NCBI GenBank assembly: GCA_003150175.1
Contig: QAKZ01000052.1
Span: 1 to 39,104, forward strand
DNA: 39,104 nt
From: Coriobacteriia bacterium
GTDB lineage: Bacteria; Actinomycetota; Coriobacteriia; Coriobacteriales; Atopobiaceae
Direction of reading: 5' to 3'
Both the position numbers and the translations under genes were made by a program. Shown here piece by piece: positions 33,349-39,104 of this stretch (positions are counted from its first letter, which is position 1; the number at the start of each line of letters is the position of its first letter). Below the pieces are notes generated by a model. It had not been told where the DNA came from, did no database searches, and was given only the letters and a program-made list of their open reading frames with translations.

Positions 33349-34969
33349 GGTCTTCCCCTTCTTCTTCCTTGAGCTCGTAGAGCGGCAGCGAGAACTCGAA
33401 CCGGCAGCCGCGCGGCTGCGCCTGCTCCAGTCGTATGGTGCCCCCGTGCGCCTCGACGATCGACTTGCACAGCGCGAGGCCGAGCCCGACGCTGCGCCTC
33501 GAGTCAGCCAAGGCATGGCTCGCCGTGTAGAAGGACTCGAAGACGTGGTCGCGGTCGCTCGGCGCGATGCCGGGTCCGTCGTCCTCCACGCAGACCACGG
33601 CCTCGTCGCCGCGCCGGCGCGAGGATATGCGTATGCGGGAGCCCTCCGGAGTATAGGTTATCGCGTTGTTCATGAGGTTGACGACGACCTGTACCATCAG
33701 CCGCGCGTCTACCTCGACGAGCAGGAGCTCCGGGCTCGGGTCTACCTCGATCCGGTGGAGCGAGGCGTCCGGGCTCACGTGGCGCAATGCCTCCTCGACC
33801 ACGTCGTCGAGGAGCTCGGCCGTGGTCGTGAGCTGGACGCCGCCGTTCTCGAGCCTCGTGATGGCCAGCAGGTTCTCCACGGTCGCGTTGAGCCACATGG
33901 CGTCGGAGCGGATGTCCTTGAGCAGGCCGTCGCGCGCCTGCGCGTCGAGCGCCTCCCCGTTGGAAAGAAGCACGTCCGCATTGCCGGAGATGGCGGTGAG
34001 CGGCGTGCGGAGGTCGTGCGAGATCGACCTGAGGAGGTTTGCCCTCAGCTGCTCGTTCTTTGCCATGACCGCGGCCTTCTCGCGCTCCTCGAGCGCCTGC
34101 ACGCGGTCGCAGGCGAGGGAGGCCTCGCCCGCGATGGCCTCCGCCTCGTTGCGCTCGGTCGGCAACGGGTCGCGGCCCTGCAGACAGGCACCTATGACGC
34201 CCACGATCTTCTCGTCGGCGCGAAGCGGCAGGTAGAGGCCGGATGCCGAGGGAAAGAGCTCCGTGCCGACCCCGACGATCTCCGCGTCCTGCTGTGCCCT
34301 GCGCGCCATGGGCAGCTCGATGACCGGGTCCGTCCGGGTGGCGTCCCCCGCGTCGAAGCGTTTCTGCGCGCCGAAGCCGTCGCCCGCGTCCGCGTACCAG
34401 ACCACCGTCACGCCCATGAGCCTGGAGAGCTGCTCGCAGGTGGCGTCGATGATCTGGCCCTGCGTCGTGCAGCGGCGCAGGGCACGGTCCGCCTCGAGGA
34501 TGACCCTCGTGCGGTTGAAGGCCTCGCGCGACGCGTGGAGCTCGCTTCGGAGCGTCATCGCCACGGTGCTGGCGACGAGGGCGACGATGAACATCACGGC
34601 GAAGGTGGCGGGGTAGGCCGTCCCCCACGCGGTCAGCGAGAACCGCGGCGTCGTAAAGAAGTAGTTGTAGAGCACGACCGAGAAGGCCGAGGCGAACAGG
34701 CAGTGCACGCGGCCGACGGTGAGCAGGGAGGCGCATAGCACCGCCAGAACATAGGTGATGACGATGCACGCCTCCATCCTGAACGCGTAGAAGGCGAGGC
34801 TGACGAGCGTGGCGAGCGCCATGAGCAAAAGCGTGCAGGCGAAGTCCCTCGCGTAGCGCGCGGGCGTGGGGTCGTCTGACCACGCGAACGCCTTGTTCCT
34901 CAGCCAATTGGCGCTCGGGGCGCCTGGCCTGACCATCGTGTCGTCTGTTCCTGTATGCTGCTCGGACAC
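33329..34969 (-). CDS. KdpD-like sensor histidine kinase lacking the N-terminal KdpD/USP region
   Basis: The 546-residue kinase has four membrane helices of the DUF4118/KdpD type (YVLAVLCASLLTVGRVHCLFAS..LYNYFFTTPRFSL). A GAF domain, HisKA with SISHDLRTPLTAI, and HATPase with NLMNNAITY, DDGPGI and GLGLALCKSIVEAHGG follow. Classical KdpD is about 900 residues and starts with a Walker-containing KdpD domain and a universal-stress-type domain that binds c-di-AMP; both are absent. GTG 34969 has GAGGT upstream. With KdpE it forms a two-gene unit. The input must come through the membrane helices or GAF domain. K+ or osmotic sensing is inference from family and neighbours. Confidence 0.88.
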   Translation of the reverse strand: MSEQHTGTDDTMVRPGAPSANWLRNKAFAWSDDPTPARYARDFACTLLLMALATLVSLAFYAFRMEACIVITYVLAVLCASLLTVGRVHCLFASAFSVVLYNYFFTTPRFSLTAWGTAYPATFAVMFIVALVASTVAMTLRSELHASREAFNRTRVILEADRALRRCTTQGQIIDATCEQLSRLMGVTVVWYADAGDGFGAQKRFDAGDATRTDPVIELPMARRAQQDAEIVGVGTELFPSASGLYLPLRADEKIVGVIGACLQGRDPLPTERNEAEAIAGEASLACDRVQALEEREKAAVMAKNEQLRANLLRSISHDLRTPLTAISGNADVLLSNGEALDAQARDGLLKDIRSDAMWLNATVENLLAITRLENGGVQLTTTAELLDDVVEEALRHVSPDASLHRIEVDPSPELLLVEVDARLMVQVVVNLMNNAITYTPEGSRIRISSRRRGDEAVVCVEDDGPGIAPSDRDHVFESFYTASHALADSRRSVGLGLALCKSIVEAHGGTIRLEQAQPRGCRFEFSLPLYELKEEEGEDHGRCDH

Positions 34970-35062
34970 GCTCGCGACCTCGCTTTCGTCGACGGACCAA
35001 GGATATCGGGGGAGGCCGGGCCGGAACCCGCGGAGTTCATTGGGCCTCTAAAGCCGATTACT

Positions 35063-37441
35063 CTACACCCATTGCGCCACGCGGGCCTTCATTCCCGCGA
35101 CGTCGAGCGTGCCCTCGGCGAAGCCCTTGCGGACGAGGAGCTCGGGTACGAGCTCGTCGTACTTCTCGAACGTGGGGACCTCGCCCGGGTAGATGAGCTC
35201 CATCGGGTCGGCGAGCGCCTCGGCTTCGTTTGCGACGACGGTGTAGAAGGCGCACTCGTCGACCTCGGGCGCCATGATGAAGGTCATGTAGTACGGCCGC
35301 GAGGAGTCGAGCCCCTTGAGCCCCAGCTCCTTGGCGCACTTGATCTTGAGCAGGCGCTCGAGGGCGAGGAAGGCGTAGCTGCCGAGCCAGGGAAGCAGGC
35401 ACCACATGTTGCCCCCGAGGTTGACGAGCGGTTCTTTGGTGAGGCCGCCGTTCCTGGCCACGCGGCGCGCCTGCGCAAGGCGTGCGCGGGCGTTCGGCTG
35501 CAGGTAGGGGTAGGGCGCGCTCTCGTCGAGGGCTCGGCGCATGCGCTCGAGGACGCGGGTGTTGATGTCTCCCGGGCACTCGCCGAAGTAGGCGGGCACG
35601 CGCCCCTTGACCTGCGTGACGTAGAGCAGGTGGCGCTTGTGGTCGACCTCCTCGACGATCCATACGTGGCCAGCGATGGCGACCTTCTCGCCGGGAGGGG
35701 GAGGGGCCACGAGCGTGCCGATCTCCTGCGACTCGCAGCGCACGGTGTACTCGACGTTCTCCTGGAACACGGCGTAGAACTTGTAGTTGTTGGTCACGCG
35801 CTCGCCGGCGAGGCCCACGATGAGCCCGCCCGCCTCGGTCGTCTCCACGTAGTCGTGCGCCAGCAGGAAGCGCAAGAGCTCGCGGAAGTCGTCGGCGCTC
35901 ACGCGGCGGAACACGGTGAGGGTGAGCACGCGCGTGGCGAGCTGCGCGGGCGTGAGCTCGCCCTCGGACGCGAGGATGGCCAGCGTCTGGTGGCACAGCA
36001 GGCTGTAGGGCAGCCGGTCCAGGCGCGGCGGCTCGACCCAGCGCTCCTCACGGTAGAGCTGCACGAGGGCGATGCCCTGCAGCAGCTTCCAGGGGATGGT
36101 CTCGGGCGTGAGGGCGCGCGCCTCGGGCTGGTCCTCGCGCATGACGAACCACATCTCGGGCGGGGCGTCGCGCCGGCCCGTGCGGCCCATGCGCTGCAGG
36201 AAGCCGGAGACCGTGAAGGGCGCGTCGATCTGGAAGGCGCGCTCCAGGCGCCCCACGTCGATGCCGAGCTCGAGCGTGGCGGTGGCGACGATGGAAAGAT
36301 CGCTCGCCTCGTCGCGCATGAGCTCCTCGGCCGACTCGCGGATCGAGGCAGATAAGTTGCCGTGATGGATGAGGAACCGGTCGGGCTCGCCGTTGTGCTC
36401 GCAGTAGGCGCGCAAGACCGTGCAGACGTCCTCCGCCTCCTCGCGCGAGTTGGTGAAGATGAGGCACTTCTTGCCCCGGGTGTGCTCAAAGATGTAGGCG
36501 CAGCCGGGGTCGGCGTTCGCGGGGGCGGAGTCGGTCGGCGACTCCGCCGTGGCCCGGGGGCTGATCTCCATGCTCGGGCAGCCCTGCTCGCCCGAAGCCG
36601 CGTCAGGAGGCATCGGCCCCTGCGGGACCGTGCGCGAAGGCAAGCCCGCGGGGCTCCCGGTTGCGTCGACCGCCTGGACGTCCAAGACGTCGGCCTCGGC
36701 GCCCTGCGTGGTCTGGAGCAGCGACTCCGGCGCCTGGGGGCCGGTGGTGTAGAAGTGCTCCATGCTGAGGCGCCACACGCGCGGCGGCTCCTCCACGCGC
36801 GGGACGATCGTCTTGCGCCCGGTGCCGGCGGCGAGGAAGGCGCCCACGGCCTCCGGGTCGCCGATGGTCGCGGAAAGCCCGATGCGGCGCGGGTCGACGC
36901 CCGCCATGCGCGAGAGCCGCTCGATGAGGCACAGGCACTGGCCCCCGCGGTCGCCGCGCAAAAGCGAGTGGACCTCGTCGATCACCACGTAGCGCAGGTC
37001 GCAGAAGAGCCTGGCCACGGCGGAGTGGCGGCGCATGAGGATGGCCTCGAGCGACTCCGGCGTGAGCTGGAGGATACCCGAGGGCTTCTTCATGAGCTTG
37101 GCCTTGTGGGAGGCGCTGACGTCGCCGTGCCAGTGCCACACGGGGATGTCCGCCTCCCGGCAAAGGTCGGTCAGGCGGTAGAACTGGTCGTTGATCAGGG
37201 CCTTCGTGGGGCCGATGTAGATGGCGCCGACGCTCGCGGGCGGGTTCTCCCAGAACTCGGTGAGGATGGGAAAGAAGGCCGCCTCGGTCTTGCCCGACGC
37301 GGTCTGGGCGGTCAGCAGCACGTGGTCCTCGGTGTCGAAGATGGCCTCGCCTGCGGCCACCTGGATGCCGCGCAGGCTCTCCCACTCGTGGTCGTAGATG
37401 AAGTCCTGGACAAAGGGCGCGTACCGGTCGAAGACGCTCAT
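35063..37441 (-). CDS. Lhr-like DEAD/DEAH helicase, BrxHI-type
   Basis: The 792-residue superfamily 2 helicase has TAQTASGKTEA (motif I), IGPTKALINDQ (Ia), DEVHSLLRGDRGGQ (II), LSATIGD (III), ATATLELGIDVG (V) and QRMGRTGRRD (VI). A C-terminal Lhr-type winged-helix and large DUF region follows. A Pro/Ser/Ala-rich linker of about 70 residues separates the two RecA lobes, longer than usual. Helicases of this kind with a DUF2791 ATPase are known from type 2 BREX phage defence (BrxHI with BrxD). The ATPase gene stops 9 nt upstream of this start, so the two are an operon. No BREX methylase (pglX) or pglZ is visible. Confidence 0.8.
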   Translation of the reverse strand: MSVFDRYAPFVQDFIYDHEWESLRGIQVAAGEAIFDTEDHVLLTAQTASGKTEAAFFPILTEFWENPPASVGAIYIGPTKALINDQFYRLTDLCREADIPVWHWHGDVSASHKAKLMKKPSGILQLTPESLEAILMRRHSAVARLFCDLRYVVIDEVHSLLRGDRGGQCLCLIERLSRMAGVDPRRIGLSATIGDPEAVGAFLAAGTGRKTIVPRVEEPPRVWRLSMEHFYTTGPQAPESLLQTTQGAEADVLDVQAVDATGSPAGLPSRTVPQGPMPPDAASGEQGCPSMEISPRATAESPTDSAPANADPGCAYIFEHTRGKKCLIFTNSREEAEDVCTVLRAYCEHNGEPDRFLIHHGNLSASIRESAEELMRDEASDLSIVATATLELGIDVGRLERAFQIDAPFTVSGFLQRMGRTGRRDAPPEMWFVMREDQPEARALTPETIPWKLLQGIALVQLYREERWVEPPRLDRLPYSLLCHQTLAILASEGELTPAQLATRVLTLTVFRRVSADDFRELLRFLLAHDYVETTEAGGLIVGLAGERVTNNYKFYAVFQENVEYTVRCESQEIGTLVAPPPPGEKVAIAGHVWIVEEVDHKRHLLYVTQVKGRVPAYFGECPGDINTRVLERMRRALDESAPYPYLQPNARARLAQARRVARNGGLTKEPLVNLGGNMWCLLPWLGSYAFLALERLLKIKCAKELGLKGLDSSRPYYMTFIMAPEVDECAFYTVVANEAEALADPMELIYPGEVPTFEKYDELVPELLVRKGFAEGTLDVAGMKARVAQWV

Positions 37442-37450
37442 GGCCGCCGC

Positions 37451-38773
37451 CTAGATGGTGAACTCGGCGAACTGCGGGGCCACGTCGGGCGCGTCGGGCG
37501 CGCCGGCGGCCTGCGCGCCCGCGTCGCCCGCGCCGGGCGCCGCCGCGGCGAAGTCGCCCGACTTGAGCAGCGCGGCCAGGTCGGTTCCCGGGTTCTGACA
37601 GAGGATGTCCAGAAGCTCGATGAAGTCGCGGATCACCTCGCGCGGCGTGAGGTGGGAGTCGGCGCCCACGCGGCCGAACTCCGCCTGCAGGAAGCTCACC
37701 AGGTCCTCGGTGCCCAGGCTCCGCTCGTAGCCGAAGTAGCCCGCGTGGATGTCCGCGAGCTTCTCGGTGAGGACGAGGAGCTCCTCGTAGGTAAGGGGGT
37801 CTAAGTGGATCACCGGGGCAAGCATGTCCGTCATGCCCTCGCCCGCGAAGCGCCCCTGCGTGAGGCGGCTGCGCAGGGCCTCGTAGCTGAAGACGCCGCG
37901 GCGGCGGTCCTCGATGGACTGGGGCGTGCCGCCCATGATGATCCCCAGGTGGTGCGCCTTGCCCTGGAGGGTGTCGTTATACATGGTGAGGATCTTCTCG
38001 TAGTTGTACTGGCGCGTGATGGCGTTCGGGATCTTGTAGAGGTTGACGAGCTCGTCCACGAGCACGACGAGCCCCTGGTAGCCGGCGCCTACGAGGAACT
38101 GGGCAAAGAGCTTGAGGTACTCGTACCAGTCGTCGTCGCCGATGCAGGCGTTGATGCCGAGCTCGGACTTGGACTCGGTCTTTGTGCGGTACTCCCCGCG
38201 CAGCCACTTTGCGCAGAGCGCCTGGCGCTCCTCGTCGCCCTCGAGGTAGGCGGCGTAGTAGGCCTCGAGCACGCTGCAGAAGTCGAAGCCGTGGACGAGC
38301 TCGCGGATGGGGGCGAGCGCCGCCTTGAGCGGGACCTGCGGGTCCGCGGCGCCCTCCGAGAGGTTGCGCGCCCAGCGCTCGAGCACGAGCGGCAGCGCGC
38401 CTCCCTCGGGGCGGGTCTTTGTGCTCAGGTTGCGGATGAGTTCCTTGTACGTGGCGAGGCCCTGGCCCTGGTTGCCCTGCAGGCGCCGCTCCGGCGAGAG
38501 ATCGGCGTCGGCGACCACGAAGTCGCGCCCCATCGCGTGCGTGCGGATGGTCTGCAAAAGGAACGACTTGCCCGCGCCGTAGCGGCCCACGAGGAAACGG
38601 AAGCTCGCCCCGCCGTCCGCGACGAGCGCGAGGTCGTGGAGAAGCGCCTCGATCTCGCGCTCGCGTCCCACGGTGATGTAGGGCAGGCCGATGCGCGGCA
38701 CGACGCCGCCCTTGAGCGAGTTGATGATCACGGCTGCGATGCGCTTGGGCACGCGGGGCTTCTCTTGCGGCAT
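37451..38773 (-). CDS. DUF2791 / BREX-type ATP-binding protein (BrxD-like)
   Basis: The 440-residue P-loop ATPase has TVGREREIEALL, Walker A FLVGRYGAGKSF, Walker B GLVVLVDELVNL, a sensor-like IIMGGTPQS, and a helical C-terminal region. It ends in a Gly/Ala-rich stretch and FAEFTI. This matches the BREX system ATP-binding family, of which BrxD is a member. ATG 38773 follows AGGAAGG; the longer upstream frame is unlikely. It shares an operon with the helicase. A LexA-like box lies 58 nt upstream. Its cellular role outside BREX is not established; loading or regulating the helicase is a reasonable inference. Confidence 0.82.
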   Translation of the reverse strand: MPQEKPRVPKRIAAVIINSLKGGVVPRIGLPYITVGREREIEALLHDLALVADGGASFRFLVGRYGAGKSFLLQTIRTHAMGRDFVVADADLSPERRLQGNQGQGLATYKELIRNLSTKTRPEGGALPLVLERWARNLSEGAADPQVPLKAALAPIRELVHGFDFCSVLEAYYAAYLEGDEERQALCAKWLRGEYRTKTESKSELGINACIGDDDWYEYLKLFAQFLVGAGYQGLVVLVDELVNLYKIPNAITRQYNYEKILTMYNDTLQGKAHHLGIIMGGTPQSIEDRRRGVFSYEALRSRLTQGRFAGEGMTDMLAPVIHLDPLTYEELLVLTEKLADIHAGYFGYERSLGTEDLVSFLQAEFGRVGADSHLTPREVIRDFIELLDILCQNPGTDLAALLKSGDFAAAAPGAGDAGAQAAGAPDAPDVAPQFAEFTI

Positions 38774-38830
38774 GGGCGGTCCTTCCTGCGTCTCTTCTGG
38801 GCTCCATGCTAGCACGAAGACGCGACAAGA

Positions 38831-38844
38831 AAAACACACGTTCG
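38831..38844. promoter_or_regulatory. LexA/SOS-box-like site upstream of the BrxD-like gene
   Basis: On the minus strand CGAACGTGTGTTTT matches CGAACRNRYGTTYC at 13 of 14 positions. It lies in the 74-nt gap between the upstream TerB-C-like gene and the ATPase gene. It shares CGAAC-N4-GTT with the site before the Y-family polymerase. Confidence 0.5.
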
Positions 38845-38847
38845 TAT

Positions 38848-39091
38848 TTATTCGAGACCGAGGGCCTCCCGCACGTCGTCGGCGTAGTCCTCGATGACCT
38901 GCGGCGCGCCGTCCGGCCCGAACTCGAGCACGGTGTCGCCCACGAGGCCGAAGAGCTTCTCGTTTATGCCGTCGACCAGCAGGTCGACCGAGCCCACGGC
39001 CTGCGCAGGGCCGCCGCCGAGCAGCGCGGCGATCAATGCCCGCTCGTCCGTCGTAAGGTCGGGCCCAACGCCCTTACGTGGGGGCTGCCCC
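38848..39091 (-). CDS. C-terminal fragment of TerB-C-like protein (5' part beyond contig end)
   Basis: The minus-strand frame enters from the right edge and ends at TAA 38850-38848. About 80 codons are visible: DLTTDERALIAALLGG, then VDLLVDGINEKLFGLVGDTVLE and EDYADDVREAL. The INEK...GDTVLE...EDY pattern resembles the end of TerB-C domains (tellurite-resistance-associated), which occur in proteins paired with ATPases and helicases. The assignment rests on a short stretch from memory of the family. The frame stays open up to the adapter bases at 39092, so the true start is missing. Confidence 0.5.
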
Positions 39092-39104
39092 CTGTCTCTT
39101 ATAC
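39092..39104 (+). other. Nextera transposon adapter remnant (sequencing artefact)
   Basis: CTGTCTCTTATAC equals the first 13 bases of the reverse-complemented Nextera mosaic end. It sits at the extreme end of the window, as expected when a read runs into untrimmed adapter. It is not genomic sequence. Confidence 0.88.

Noticed and set aside
35020..35060. Plus-strand GGC-CTCTAAA-GCC loop with a CTA anticodon, considered as an amber suppressor tRNA
   Set aside because: No T-arm or acceptor stem follows on the plus strand, so there is no support for suppression of the amber codon at 16283.
39080..39092. GGGGGCTGCCCCC as a terminator
   Set aside because: The stem is only 5 bp, it lies inside the open TerB-C-like frame, and the adjoining T-rich bases are adapter.

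Overview
The window is GC-rich bacterial chromosomal DNA with dense short-gap operons, GTG and TTG starts backed by GGAGG-type ribosome binding sites, and GC-rich rho-independent terminators. A canonical bile salt hydrolase, a TetM-like ribosomal GTPase, large c-di-GMP and hybrid-kinase signalling proteins and Tat-exported lipoproteins point to an intestinal actinobacterium, most likely class Coriobacteriia (Olsenella/Collinsella-like). That assignment is inferred from gene content only. The last 13 bases (39092-39104) match the Nextera transposon adapter, so the right edge is a contig end.

Layout. 1-743 (-): CobW-type GTPase, cut by the left edge. 842-3556 (-): Fe-dependent alcohol dehydrogenase and aldehyde dehydrogenase, preceded by twin palindromic operators. 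3787-6609 (-): multidomain GGDEF/PAS/EAL protein whose 5' end abuts a TetM-like GTPase (6593-8638, +). 8664-10083 (-): endonuclease III and an esterase. 10215-11826 (+): a peptide deformylase homologue lacking the catalytic Glu, then bile salt hydrolase. 12189-13828: TrmL-type tRNA methyltransferase (-) diverging from a Cof-type HAD phosphatase (+). 13829-14384: a repeat-rich intergenic region ending in four copies of a CAAAATTGAACTT box.

14385-16046 (+) encodes an XRE DNA-binding domain fused to an AlaA-type aminotransferase, with a second ribosome binding site exactly at the domain junction. It is followed by a Tat/lipobox solute-binding protein with an amber codon near its start and a 1335-residue hybrid histidine kinase. 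Next come an acidic protein with a long RGG-repeat tail (21969-23006, +), a Y-family polymerase plus a YolD-like protein (-) with a LexA-like box upstream, a 2'-5' RNA ligase plus flavin reductase pair (+), and RecQ (-).

28210-34969 (-) looks like an ion-homeostasis block: a KdpD-like kinase without the usual N-terminal sensor region, KdpE, a Na,K-ATPase-like P-type pump, and two RCK (TrkA-type) proteins, with no Trk/Ktr membrane subunit in the window. 35063-39091 (-) carries three genes resembling a defence or DNA-processing module: a TerB-C-like tail, a DUF2791/BrxD-like ATPase and a BrxHI-like helicase, with a LexA-like box in front of the ATPase gene. The strongest leads are this module, the XRE-aminotransferase with its operator array, the P-ATPase/RCK/KdpDE block and the RGG protein.
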